From positions 110,831-174,830 of the forward strand of contig CAMAPL010000004.1 of NCBI GenBank assembly GCA_945860165.1: 64,000 nucleotides of DNA, given 5' to 3'. Below, piece after piece: positions 29,862 to 38,319 of this stretch (position 1 is the first letter of the stretch; every line of letters begins with the position of its first letter). The notes beneath the pieces were generated by a model. It was not told the origin of the DNA. It worked only from the letters and a program-made list of their open reading frames with translations, and did no database searches. The position numbers and the translations under genes are program-made. Source of the DNA: Rhizobium sp. Q54 (GTDB lineage Bacteria > Pseudomonadota > Alphaproteobacteria > Micropepsales > Micropepsaceae).

Positions 29862-29890
29862 TTGCTTAGAAGCGTTCTAACATATATATT
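29862..29890 (+). promoter_or_regulatory. irr promoter with an Irr-box palindrome between -35 and -10
   Basis: TTGCTT (29862-29867), 17 bases, TATATT (29885-29890). The palindrome TTAGAA-GCG-TTCTAA (29866-29880) fills the spacer. It matches the published Irr/ICE box (TTTAGAA-N3-TTCTAAA) except at the outermost bases. Binding there would block RNA polymerase, so autorepression is likely. Confidence 0.7.
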
Positions 29891-29905
29891 ACGGTAGTTT
29901 AGCAG

Positions 29906-29938
29906 GGTTGCCGACAACCAGACAGGTTGTCGGCAACC
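29906..29938. promoter_or_regulatory. Perfect 14-base palindrome in the irr leader
   Basis: GGTTGCCGACAACC (29906-29919), spacer AGACA, GGTTGTCGGCAACC (29925-29938). It lies downstream of the predicted irr transcription start and 17 bases before the ATG. It is either an operator for another protein or a strong mRNA hairpin near the ribosome site. It does not resemble an Irr or Fur box. No T-run follows, so it is not a simple terminator. Confidence 0.65.
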
Positions 29939-29955
29939 CAAAAGGAACCCGCCCC

Positions 29956-30375
29956 ATGGGTAAGACTTTGCGCGAAAAGGGCAAGGGCACGGTCAAGCTG
30001 CGCCATGCCGGACTTCGTCCCACCCGCCAGCGGGTGGAACTGGCCGGCCTGCTTTTCAAGAGTTGCGACCGGCATGTCACGGCGGAAAGCCTGCATGACG
30101 AAGTGACGGGCGCGGGCGTGAAAGTATCCCTCGCCACCGTCTACAATACCCTGCACCAGTTCACCGAAGCCGGCCTGCTGCGCCAGGTGATCGTGGATGC
30201 AGCGCGCAGCTATTTCGACACCAATACCGGCGACCATCAGCATTTCTTCCTGGAGAGCGAAGGCATGCTGATCGACATTCCGGGAGAAACCATCGCAGTG
30301 GCGGGCGTTCCCGCGCCGCCGCCGGGTCTTTCTATAGACCGCGTTGATGTGGTCGTGCGCGTCAGGCGCACCTAG
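29956..30375 (+). CDS. irr: Iron response regulator Irr (Fur family)
   Basis: 139 residues from ATG 29956, preceded by AAAGGAA; the frame is open further up through the palindrome, but this start fits the family. The winged-helix domain has LRPTRQRVELAGLLF and VSLATVYNTLHQFTEAGLLRQV. The dimerisation/sensing domain has SYFDTNTGDHQHFF, the His-rich haem-binding-type site of Irr rather than the full Fur zinc set. Irr senses haem status and controls iron genes in alphaproteobacteria. Divergent from fabA and upstream of the rubrerythrin operon, both with Irr boxes in reach. Confidence 0.9.
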   Translation: MGKTLREKGKGTVKLRHAGLRPTRQRVELAGLLFKSCDRHVTAESLHDEVTGAGVKVSLATVYNTLHQFTEAGLLRQVIVDAARSYFDTNTGDHQHFFLESEGMLIDIPGETIAVAGVPAPPPGLSIDRVDVVVRVRRT

Positions 30376-30411
30376 GCGTTAAAGCCTCCTTCCTGCGAGT
30401 CATTCTCACAG

Positions 30412-30428
30412 TTTAGAATCATTCTAAT
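30412..30428 (+). promoter_or_regulatory. Irr-box-like palindrome upstream of rubrerythrin
   Basis: TTTAGAA-TCA-TTCTAAT, one mismatch from the perfect Irr/ICE palindrome. TTGACA follows at 30433-30438 as a possible -35, with only a weak -10; TAGAAT inside the box itself could serve as an alternative -10. The rubrerythrin ATG is at 30490. Confidence 0.7.
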
Positions 30429-30489
30429 CCCGTTGACAGCCCTGTCCGCGAGGAACAGTCTTTGCGCCGAAAGTTTCATGGAGAGGCGC

Positions 30490-30912
30490 ATGCCCGCACT
30501 TAAAGACACCAAGACTTGGGAAAATCTCAAAGAGGCCTTCGCGGGCGAAAGCCAGGCGAACCGCCGCTATCTCTATTTCGCGCAGAAGGCCGATGTCGAA
30601 GGCTTCAATGATGTCGCCGCCGTGTTCCGCTCCACCGCGGAAGGCGAAACCGGCCACGCCCACGGCCATCTGGAATATCTGGAAGAAGTCGGCGATCCGG
30701 CCACCGGCGAACCGATCGGCGCCACCGACGCCAACCTGAAGGCGTCCATCGCGGGCGAGACTCACGAATATACCGACATGTATCCGGGCATGGCCAAGAC
30801 CGCGCGCGGCGAAGGCTTTGACGAAATCGCCGACTGGTTCGAGACCCTGGCGAAAGCCGAGAAGAGCCATGCCGGCCGTTTCCAGAAAGCCCTCGACACG
30901 CTGGGGAAGTGA
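30490..30912 (+). CDS. Rubrerythrin-type diiron protein
   Basis: 140 residues from ATG 30490 ([20 protein letters not shown]), with a GGAGAGG ribosome site. Four-helix ferritin-like domain with the diiron ligands in [15 protein letters not shown] (E-x-x-x-x-R-Y), [34 protein letters not shown] and [14 protein letters not shown]. The C-terminal rubredoxin domain of classical rubrerythrins is absent, so the electron donor must be separate; the Fe-S protein encoded next is the obvious candidate. Such proteins reduce peroxide. The gene has an Irr-box upstream, placing it under iron control. Confidence 0.92.
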   Translation: MPALKDTKTWENLKEAFAGESQANRRYLYFAQKADVEGFNDVAAVFRSTAEGETGHAHGHLEYLEEVGDPATGEPIGATDANLKASIAGETHEYTDMYPGMAKTARGEGFDEIADWFETLAKAEKSHAGRFQKALDTLGK

Positions 30913-30930
30913 CATCGCGCCCAAGCGCGA

Positions 30931-31061
30931 TGTCATCTCCGGCGAGCTGCGACCAGCAGCGAGGGAAAGGGAGCCAGTTTTTTTCATTTAAGCACATAAA
31001 TACCTGAATTCCCTTCCCCTCGCGCCGCGCCTGACGGCGCGGCGCGAGGCCGGGAATGACA
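30931..31061. repeat. Dispersed palindromic element, family B, copy 2
   Basis: Ends TGTCATCTCCGGCGAGC and GGCCGGGAATGACA, with the inner hairpin CGCGCCGCGC-CTGAC-GGCGCGGCGCG. A separate perfect 10-base hairpin (GACATCGCGC-CCAA-GCGCGATGTC, 30911-30934) covers the rubrerythrin stop. The element separates rubrerythrin from the Fe-S gene and supplies sequence up to its ribosome site. Confidence 0.65.
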
Positions 31062-31070
31062 AGGAATGTC

Positions 31071-32405
31071 ATGACCGGCGAAGGCAGCCTCGACGCCCCC
31101 ACCCGCGAAATCATCAAATGGCAGGAGCCGGATTTCGCCGATCCGGCGAAGCTGGATGCGGAGATGCGCCGCGTCTTCGACATCTGTCATGGCTGCCGCC
31201 GCTGCTTCAATCTGTGCGATTCCTTTCCGCGCCTGTTCGATCTGATCGACAACAGCCCGCAGGAAGAGGTCGAGCATCTGGCCAGCGAAGATTTCAAGCC
31301 GGTGGTCGAAGCCTGCACGCTTTGCGACATGTGCTTCATGACCAAATGCCCTTACGTGCCGCCGCATCCCTTCATGCTGGATTTCCCGCATCTGATGCTG
31401 CGGCACCGTTTTGTCGAGGCCAAAAACGGCAACAAGGATTTCGTCCAGCGCCAGCTGGCTGAAATGGATCGCAACGGTGCCTTGGCACGCCCGATCGCGC
31501 CGCTGGTGAACTGGGCCAGCGACAAGGACAACAAGCTGACGCGCCCGGTGATGGAGGCGGTCGCCGGCATCGACGCCAAGGCGCCGCTGCCCAAATTCCA
31601 TTCCCGCACTTTTGTGTCGGCTGACAAGCATCGCGAAAGCGTGGTGAACCAGAGCGCGCCCGCCTTCGGCAAGCGCAAGGCTGCGCTCTATGCCACCTGC
31701 TTCGTCAACTACAACAAGCCCGAAACCGGCATGGATGCGCGTGCCGTGCTCAATCATATAGGGGTGGAGACGGCCGTCGCCTATCCCGGCTGCTGCGGCA
31801 TGCCCTTCCTGGAACAGGCCGAACTGGCGCGCGTCGCCAGCAACGCCGCAAAGGTTTCAAAGGAATTGGTGAAGCTGATCGACCAGGGCTACGACATCGT
31901 GGCGCTGACCGCGTCCTGCGGCTTGATGCTGAAATTCGAATGGGCGCTGATTTCGCCGGATGACGAGAATATCCGCAGGATCGCCGATCACACCTTCGAC
32001 ATTGACGAATATGTTGTGGACGTCGCCAAGAAGGATGGGTTGCCGGGCGGCATGACGCCCCTGCCCGAAGGCGTCACCGTGCATCTGGCCTGTCACGCCC
32101 GCGCCCAGAATATGGGTCCCAAGGCGGCAGAAATGCTGAAAATGATTCCCGGCACGCCGGTGGATGTGATCGAACGCTGCTCCGGCCATGGCGGCACTTT
32201 CGGGGTGGTAAAGCCGACCCACGATGTCGGGGTGAAGGTGGGCCGCGCCGTGTTCCGCGCCGCCAACACTCAGGCGCGCGGCCATATCGTGTCGGACTGC
32301 CCGCTGGCGGCGCAGCACATCGTGGCGCATACCCAGACACAGGCGCGCGAACCAGAACATCCCATTCAGATCATGGCCCGCGCCTTCGGCCTCAAAAAAG
32401 AATAG
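31071..32405 (+). CDS. Hdr/GlpC-like iron-sulfur protein
   Basis: 444 residues from ATG 31071, which has AAGGA 5 bases upstream; ATG 31056 lies inside the palindromic element and is less likely. Two ferredoxin-type cysteine clusters (CHGCRRCFNLC and CTLCDMCFMTKC) are followed by two CCG-type domains with YPGCCGMPFLEQAEL and ERCSGHGGTFGV, as in heterodisulfide reductase subunit D and GlpC. Such proteins pass electrons between quinone or flavin partners and an acceptor. Placement between rubrerythrin and DUF3501 suggests it feeds the rubrerythrin (inference). Confidence 0.88.
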   Translation: MTGEGSLDAPTREIIKWQEPDFADPAKLDAEMRRVFDICHGCRRCFNLCDSFPRLFDLIDNSPQEEVEHLASEDFKPVVEACTLCDMCFMTKCPYVPPHPFMLDFPHLMLRHRFVEAKNGNKDFVQRQLAEMDRNGALARPIAPLVNWASDKDNKLTRPVMEAVAGIDAKAPLPKFHSRTFVSADKHRESVVNQSAPAFGKRKAALYATCFVNYNKPETGMDARAVLNHIGVETAVAYPGCCGMPFLEQAELARVASNAAKVSKELVKLIDQGYDIVALTASCGLMLKFEWALISPDDENIRRIADHTFDIDEYVVDVAKKDGLPGGMTPLPEGVTVHLACHARAQNMGPKAAEMLKMIPGTPVDVIERCSGHGGTFGVVKPTHDVGVKVGRAVFRAANTQARGHIVSDCPLAAQHIVAHTQTQAREPEHPIQIMARAFGLKKE

Positions 32406-32409
32406 CGAC

Positions 32410-33003
32410 ATGCCCGAGACCCAACGCAAGATCATACCGGCCGACATTCTTCCGGCTGCCGAGTATGACCAGCAGCGCAAGTCGCTGAAAGCCAATCTGA
32501 TCCCCATGAAGAAACAGCGGCGGATCGAGGTCGGGCCGTTCGCCACCTTCTATTTCGAGAATTACGCCACCATGTGGCTGCAAGTGCAGGAAATGCTGCG
32601 CATCGAAAAAGGCGGCGAGGAGCAGATCACGGGCGAACTGGCGGCCTACAATCCGCTGATCCCGCAGGGCGAGGAACTGATTGCCACCCTGATGCTGGAA
32701 ATCGAGGACGGCAACCGGCGCAACGCCACCCTGCTGACACTGGGCGGCATCGAGGAAGCCGTGTTCCTGGAGATCGGCGGTGATGTGATCCGCGCTACAC
32801 CGACTGAGTATGACGACCGCACCACGCCGGACGGCAAGACCTCATCGGTCCATTGGCTGCGCTTCAGGCTCACCGCCGACCAGATCGTGCATTTCAAAAA
32901 CGGGTTCGAGCGGGTGGTGCTGGGCGTCAGCCACAAGCATTACGGGCATATGGCGGTGCTCGGCGAGGAAGCGCGCGCAGCTTTGGTGAAAGACTTTTCC
33001 TGA
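32410..33003 (+). CDS. DUF3501 family protein
   Basis: 197 residues, starting MPETQRKIIPADILPAAEY, soluble, with the family blocks RRIEVGPFATFYFENYATMW and LEIEDGNRRNATLLTLGG. It has no cysteine cluster. The gene begins 4 bases after the Fe-S gene, so the two are tightly linked. DUF3501 has no known function; the repeated association with rubrerythrin and Hdr-like genes in proteobacteria suggests an accessory role in peroxide/iron handling. Confidence 0.88.
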   Translation: MPETQRKIIPADILPAAEYDQQRKSLKANLIPMKKQRRIEVGPFATFYFENYATMWLQVQEMLRIEKGGEEQITGELAAYNPLIPQGEELIATLMLEIEDGNRRNATLLTLGGIEEAVFLEIGGDVIRATPTEYDDRTTPDGKTSSVHWLRFRLTADQIVHFKNGFERVVLGVSHKHYGHMAVLGEEARAALVKDFS

Positions 33004-33011
33004 TCTTCATT

Positions 33012-33088
33012 GTCATACCCGTGCAAGCGGGTATCCATCTTTGGCTGAGGTCCGGTGAAGATATGGATTCCCGCTTGCGCGCGGTATC
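33012..33088. repeat. Palindromic intergenic repeat (single copy here)
   Basis: GTCATACCCGTGCAAGCGGGTATCCATCT pairs with AGATATGGATTCCCGCTTGCGCGCGG. It resembles the GTCATACCCG/AGCGGGTATCC repeats common in alphaproteobacterial genomes. It lies between the convergent DUF3501 and acyl-CoA synthetase genes. Confidence 0.6.
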
Positions 33089-33109
33089 GCAAGTTATTGG
33101 TTTGCGGAA

Positions 33110-34904
33110 CTATAGTTTCACCCGCCCCTCAACGATATCGGCGTAACGCTCCTTTGTCAGGCGCTCATACTTGCTGCTGGCGGGATCCCGAAAATAGAGC
33201 GGATCGGATATCGCGACCGGATCGAAGCCCTCGCACACCAGATCGAACTTGCGCTGCTTGAAGGTGCCGGTGACGACGATGTTGGGCGCCAGGCGCAGGA
33301 AAATTGGCCGCGCATACGCCGCCAGCGTTCGGCCGGCATGTCCGCCGGCCTTACCCTTCAGCCACAGCGGCAGATCGTCGAGCGCGAAAACGCCATTCAC
33401 CGCCAGCGAGGCCATGCCGGCGCGGCCGTCCACGCCCGGTACCATCACGCCATAGACATTGGCTTCCAGAATGCCGGGCACCGCCGCTAGCGCCTCGCCC
33501 ACTTCGCCGGTGGAAACATTCTCGCCCTTCCAGCGGAAAGTGTCGCCGACGCGGTCGACAAAATAGAAATAGCCATGACCGTCGCGCCGCATCAGGTCGC
33601 CGGTGCGGAACCAGGCATCGCCGCGCTTGAAGACGTCGTGCAGGATTTTGTTGTCGCTGTCGGCCTTGTTGCTGTAGCCCTCAAAGCCGCGTCCGGCGCG
33701 GGCCGAGATGCCGCCAATGGCTTCGCCCACTTCATCGGGTTCGCATTCGACGCACAGCCCATCGGGTCTGCGCACCGGCATTTCGCTTTCCACGTCAAAG
33801 CGGATCACCCGGCTGGGCAGCAGCCATTCCAGATACTCCGGCACCCGGCCCACCGCACCCACGGTGCCGTCGTAATTCAGCATCGAGACATTGCCTTCGG
33901 TAGAGCCGTAAAATTCCACGACGCGCGGAATGGCGAAGCGGTTCTGGAATTCACGCCAGACCTCGGGCCGCAGGCCATTGCCGGTGATGGCGCGGACCTT
34001 GTGGCCGCGGTCCAGCGGCGAGGGTGGGGCGTTCAGCAGATAGCGCGCCAGCTCGCCGATATATTCAAACATGGTGGCGCCGTATTTGTGGATGTCGGGC
34101 AGAACTCATGCACCGAGAATTTGCGCTTCAACACCAGCGCCGCGCCCGCAAAAACGCGATGCCGACGGCGCAGACCTCGCCGGTGGAGTGATAAAGCGGC
34201 AGGGGATCATAGATGCGGTCGCTTTCGCGTGGCCGCAGCGCCCCGACAAAGCCGCTCATCATGAACATCATGTGCAGATGGCTGAAATTGGCCGCCTTGG
34301 ACATGCCGGTGGTGCCGGAGGTATAGATATAAAAGGCGCGATCCTTCAGCGTGACGCCGGCGCGATGCTGCTTGCCGGGCGAGGCTTCGGGCATGGTCGC
34401 CAGTGCCGCGCTGAGATTGCCATTATCGCCCTCTATCCACTCCGCCGGCCGAGTTTCAAACGGCGCCTCGCGGAAATTCTGCTCCAGCTCCGCGCCGACG
34501 ATGGCGTACCGGGCGCCGGAAATGGCGATAGAATGGGCCAGGGCAGCACCCTGAAGGTTGGTATTGATCAGCGCCACCTGCAAACCAACCTTTAACATCC
34601 CCAGCCAGGCGCAGATATAGTCGGGACGATTTTCCATCAGCAGCGCGATGCAATCGCCGCGACCCAGTCCTGCCGAAAGCGCCCAATGAGCATAGCGGTT
34701 GGCGCGCACATCCATCTGCGCATAGGTCATGGCATGGTCGAGGCAATAGATCGCCACATTGCCGGGGCACTTCCTGGCCTGCGCTTCCACGATGTCCACG
34801 ATGCTGCGTGTCGCGTTGGGCTTGACCAGCCGGAGCAACCACAGCGTGCGCACAATCGTGGCGATGTGGAACGCTTCGCGTCTTATCGCGCTTGTCAGGC
34901 TCAT
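33110..34904 (-). pseudogene. Long-chain acyl-CoA synthetase, two 1-base deletions
   Basis: FadD/FATP-type AMP-forming ligase in two pieces. The N-terminal piece (start ATG 34904, MSLTSAIRREAFHIATIV) has the ATP loop YIYTSGTTGMSKAANFSH and ends near LYHSTGEVCAVGIAFL. The C-terminal piece has VVEFYGSTEGNV, WFRTGDLMRRDGHGYFYFVD and DTFRWKGENVSTGEV. Between them (34096-34150) the coding strand keeps readable residues if one G is restored after the L codon at 34149-34151 and one in the TGG codon near 34100 (FLAGAALVLKRKF, then EFWPDIHKYGATMFEY). Restored, it is about 600 residues and complete. Confidence 0.85.
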
Positions 34905-34956
34905 GCCCGCTTCTCCCGATTCACAGCTTGAGCCTGGCACCCGTTCTAATCAAGAT

Positions 34957-35193
34957 ATGGGCATGGATGAGGCACTGGACCTTCGAGGCCTGAAATGCCC
35001 GCTGCCGGCGCTGCTGGCGAAGAAAAAACTGACGCAGCTGCCGCCTGATGCCGTGTTGACCGTGCTGGCCGACGATCCGATGGCGGTAGTGGACATCCCG
35101 CATATGTGTCACGGCGAAGGCCACGCCGTGGAAAGCGTGGCCTCGCGTGACGGCTATAGCGCTTTCGTGCTGCGGGTTAAGTCGCCGGCTTAG
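34957..35193 (+). CDS. TusA-family sulfurtransferase
   Basis: 78 residues from ATG 34957 (MGMDEALDLRGLKCPLPALL). The CPxP motif Cys carries persulfide sulfur in TusA/SirA proteins; the late PHMCHGEGHAVESV is typical of the alphaproteobacterial form. Role: sulfur relay to tRNA thiolation, molybdenum cofactor or other acceptors; no partner gene is nearby. Divergent from the broken acyl-CoA synthetase. Its last 17 bases overlap the end of the convergent lipoprotein gene. Confidence 0.88.
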   Translation: MGMDEALDLRGLKCPLPALLAKKKLTQLPPDAVLTVLADDPMAVVDIPHMCHGEGHAVESVASRDGYSAFVLRVKSPA

Positions 35194-35737
35194 GTGCGGC
35201 CTCCGGCCCCAGCCGCGCGATCACATCCTGCGCATTCAGCGACCGTGGCTCCATGGCCGCCTGTTCGGGCGTCAGAAGCACGATCTCGGCATAGGCGTCG
35301 TAATTGGTCCGCACCACCACATCCACCATCGGGTCATAGGGGAAGCCCCAGCCACCCCAATAGCCGAAGCCGCGGCGATAGCCCCAGAAGGGATCGGGCG
35401 GCGGACCATAGGGCACCGTCTGCACGGTGGTGTTGGCGCTGGTGTTGCGGGTGTCGAACATGAAATTGTTCGCGCCCCCGGCCCGCGTCACTTCGGCGGC
35501 GCGCAGCAAAAGGAAGGTTTCGACGGTTTCGCGCGGCGTGGCGGTGTTGCCGGTGAAGGTGACGCGGTAGCGGTTCTGGGTCAGCGCCCGGTCGGTATAG
35601 CCGGTGGCCCGGCCCTCCAGGCGCGGCGCATAGGGGGTAGGTATCATGCACCCGGCCAAGCCGAGGGCCAGGCTCAACCCCAGGGTCAGAACCTGCCCCC
35701 GAGCCAGAAGACGGGAAAAAGCAGTCACATGGGTCAT
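35177..35737 (-). CDS. CC0125/CC1285-type lipoprotein
   Basis: 186 residues with a long signal peptide and lipobox LGLAGC (Cys about 30). The mature part starts MIPTPYAPRLEGRATGYTD and contains NRYRVTFTGNTATPRETVET and LLLRAAEVTRAGG, features of the CC0125/CC1285 family of envelope lipoproteins (unknown function). A Gly/Tyr/Trp-rich segment (FWGYRRGFGYWGGWGF) sits in the middle. About 295 bases separate its start from the glycosyltransferase gene; apart from short hairpins nothing is seen there. Confidence 0.78.
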   Translation of the reverse strand: MTHVTAFSRLLARGQVLTLGLSLALGLAGCMIPTPYAPRLEGRATGYTDRALTQNRYRVTFTGNTATPRETVETFLLLRAAEVTRAGGANNFMFDTRNTSANTTVQTVPYGPPPDPFWGYRRGFGYWGGWGFPYDPMVDVVVRTNYDAYAEIVLLTPEQAAMEPRSLNAQDVIARLGPEAAPKPAT

Positions 35738-36033
35738 TACAAGCTCCTGTCCGCGCCCCTCGCGGTTAGTCCGGCTAATATAGCAAGGGGGATCGCCAAA
35801 TCCCAGTTCCGACGGCGGCTTAGTTGACGGGTTCCTGTTCGCAGGACCTTGAATTTGCGGGGCTTCCCCAAAGGCAAAGGGTCATTTTGCACTGCACCCT
35901 CTTGCTAAAGGCCTCCGGCCAGTGGAAGTTCGCCCCTGTTCGGTACACAACGGCTGAACAGGCTCAAACATGGGCCGTAGCCCGGCCAGCGCGCCGGTCC
36001 AATAACGGGTTTCTGGGGGCCTGAACGATCGCC

Positions 36034-37476
36034 ATGTACGGTCTTTCTATATTCCTGCAATCGGCCCTTTGTCTGATTCTGATTTTGGTCTGCACCCTGT
36101 CCATTCAGCTGGCTGGACTGGCTTGGGTGCGCGTTTTCCGCAAAAGCCCCAAGCTGCACCGCGCCGAGCTAACCGAAGCCGAACTGCCGCATGTGCTGGT
36201 GCAGCTTCCGGTCTGCAATGAAGGCCACCTGGCGGTGCGCGTGGCCGCGGCCGCGGCGCGCATGGACTGGCCGAAGGATCGTCTGACCATCCAGCTTCTG
36301 GATGATGGTGACCGCGATGGTCACGAGGCGCTTGCCGCCGCCGTGCGCGCGGTGGTGCCGGACGATATCAATTTCCACATTCTTCGCCGCGGCGACCGCA
36401 AGGGTTTCAAGGCCGGCAACCTGGCCTTCGGCTTGGCCCATTCCGACGCGCCCTTCGTGGCGGTGCTGGATGCCGATTTCGTGCCGCCGCGCGATTTCCT
36501 GCATCGCACCGTTCCTGTCTTGGTCGCCGACAGCGGGTTGGCCTTTGTCCAGTCGCGCTGGGGCCATGCCAATCGCACCGCCAACTGGCTGACGCGCGTG
36601 CAGGGCTTGCTGCTGGACTCCCACTTCGCCGTCGAACAGGAAGCGCGGTTTCGCGCCGGCATGCCGCTGTCTTTTAACGGTAGCGCCGGTGTGTGGAGTC
36701 ATACCGCCATCGAACAGGGCGGCGGCTGGACCGGCGACACACTGACCGAGGATCTGGACCTTTCCATGCGCTGCATGATGCAGGGCTGGCGCGGCGCCAT
36801 GGTGTCGGACCTGGTGGTGCCGGGTGAACTGCCACAGACCGCCGCCGCCTGGCGGGCGCAGCAGGCGCGCTGGACCAAGGGCCATGCCCAGGTCGCGCGC
36901 AAGCTTCTGCCGCAGCTTTGGGGCAGCGCCCTGCCGCTGTGGAAGAAGGCAGCGATGACGATGCAGATGTGCCAGTTCGCCTTCTACATGCTGGCCTTCG
37001 CCAGCGCCATGATCTCGCTGACCCTGATGTATATGGGCGTAGTCTATTATCCCGGCGTTGCCGGCCTCGGCCTTCTGGTCACCGTGCTCGGCATCTTTTC
37101 CTCGATCGGCTACCTGTATCTGGGCCAGCGCATGCTGGAACGCCATCGCGAAGCCCGGCTGGTGCCGTCGCTGCTGCTGGCAGTGGTGTTTCCGTCCGGC
37201 CTGATCTTGGCCAATACCCGCGCCACTTTCGAAGCCTTCTTCTCGAGCCGCATGGACTTCAACCGTACCACCCGGGCCGGCGAAATCCAGAAGGGCGGCT
37301 GGCGCGGCGCACCGGAACTGATCGTCGGCCTGTTGCTGCCGGCTTTCGCCTTTGCGGAATCCAACTGGAACGCGCTGTTTTTCTTCTTTGCGGTGTCGGG
37401 GCTGGTTTCCATCGGCGCCATGGGCGCGGCGGGGTCGCCCAAGCCGGCCCGCCAGAAGATCACCCCGGGCGAATAA
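36034..37476 (+). CDS. Processive-type family 2 glycosyltransferase
   Basis: 480-residue inner-membrane protein: one N-terminal helix, a cytoplasmic GT-A domain and four or five C-terminal helices. Catalytic marks in order: QLLDDGD, VAVLDADFVPP (DxD), TEDLDLSMR (the TED acid/base) and QQARW (QxxRW), as in cellulose and hyaluronan synthase relatives. Substrate probably a UDP- or GDP-sugar with transfer to a polysaccharide or lipid; a PilZ domain is absent. It stands alone, so the product cannot be named. Confidence 0.88.
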   Translation: MYGLSIFLQSALCLILILVCTLSIQLAGLAWVRVFRKSPKLHRAELTEAELPHVLVQLPVCNEGHLAVRVAAAAARMDWPKDRLTIQLLDDGDRDGHEALAAAVRAVVPDDINFHILRRGDRKGFKAGNLAFGLAHSDAPFVAVLDADFVPPRDFLHRTVPVLVADSGLAFVQSRWGHANRTANWLTRVQGLLLDSHFAVEQEARFRAGMPLSFNGSAGVWSHTAIEQGGGWTGDTLTEDLDLSMRCMMQGWRGAMVSDLVVPGELPQTAAAWRAQQARWTKGHAQVARKLLPQLWGSALPLWKKAAMTMQMCQFAFYMLAFASAMISLTLMYMGVVYYPGVAGLGLLVTVLGIFSSIGYLYLGQRMLERHREARLVPSLLLAVVFPSGLILANTRATFEAFFSSRMDFNRTTRAGEIQKGGWRGAPELIVGLLLPAFAFAESNWNALFFFFAVSGLVSIGAMGAAGSPKPARQKITPGE

Positions 37477-37622
37477 AGACCGGGCCTGGCGCGGCGCGCC
37501 CTTATTAACAACATCTTAAAGAATTCCCGCGCCTTCTAATCATTCAAATCCGGCCCTTCGCCCTAACCCATTCTTTGTGCGGGGTGCTTTAGCGTTCGGC
37601 CGGGCAAAAATTGAAGCGGGAA

Positions 37623-38222
37623 ATGAGAACAAGCGCAAAATTAGCCATCGTGGCGTTGCTGGCGCTCGGCCTGGAAGGCTGTGCCAGCGCCCCGATGGAG
37701 TATAGCGAGATGCCACGCAAGACCGGCCGCAGCGTCGTGCAGAATGAGAACCAGAAGCCGCTGCAATGCGTGCCGTATGTGCGCGAGCATTCCAAGGTCA
37801 AGATTTTCGGCGACGCCTATACCTGGTGGGACAAGGCAGAGGGCAAGTATCCGCGCGGTTCCGCGCCCGAAAATGGCACGGTCATGGTGCTGCATGATTA
37901 TGCCGGGGCCGAGCGCGGCCATGTCGCGGTGGTACGCAACCTGGTGTCGGCGCGCGAAATTCGCGTTGATCACGCCAACTGGCTCAATGACGGTTCGATC
38001 TATGTGAACAATCCGGTGCTGGACGTCAGTGCCGACAATGACTGGTCACAAGTGCGGGTCTACAACATCAAGACCAGCGGCTGGGGCAGCAAGGTCTATC
38101 CGGTGCGTGGCTTCATCGGGTCCGGCAGCAATGTCGGTGACGACGAGGATCGGCCCGATCTGATGGCGCGGCTGGGCGGCGGCAATCCCGGCATCCGGGC
38201 CCTGGTCAGCGAAATAAACTAG
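37623..38222 (+). CDS. CHAP-domain lipoprotein (putative peptidoglycan amidase)
   Basis: 199 residues from ATG 37623; a TTG 12 bases upstream is also in frame. Signal peptide with lipobox GLEGC. The CHAP domain (NlpC/P60-related cysteine peptidase) has Cys in LQCVPYVREHSKV, AYTWWDKAEGKYPRGSAPENG and His in ERGHVAVVRNL, then ADNDWSQVRVYNI. Expected to cut peptide bonds in peptidoglycan in the periplasm, anchored by lipid. Single gene on a transcript upstream of kup. Confidence 0.85.
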   Translation: MRTSAKLAIVALLALGLEGCASAPMEYSEMPRKTGRSVVQNENQKPLQCVPYVREHSKVKIFGDAYTWWDKAEGKYPRGSAPENGTVMVLHDYAGAERGHVAVVRNLVSAREIRVDHANWLNDGSIYVNNPVLDVSADNDWSQVRVYNIKTSGWGSKVYPVRGFIGSGSNVGDDEDRPDLMARLGGGNPGIRALVSEIN

Positions 38223-38319
38223 CCCCAGCAGATATTTGCGCAAAACTGCGCTATTCTGCTCCTCCCCTCTTTGAGCGGGCGGCGGGCGGGCATATGGTCC
38301 CGCCGCGCAGGCCACACCA

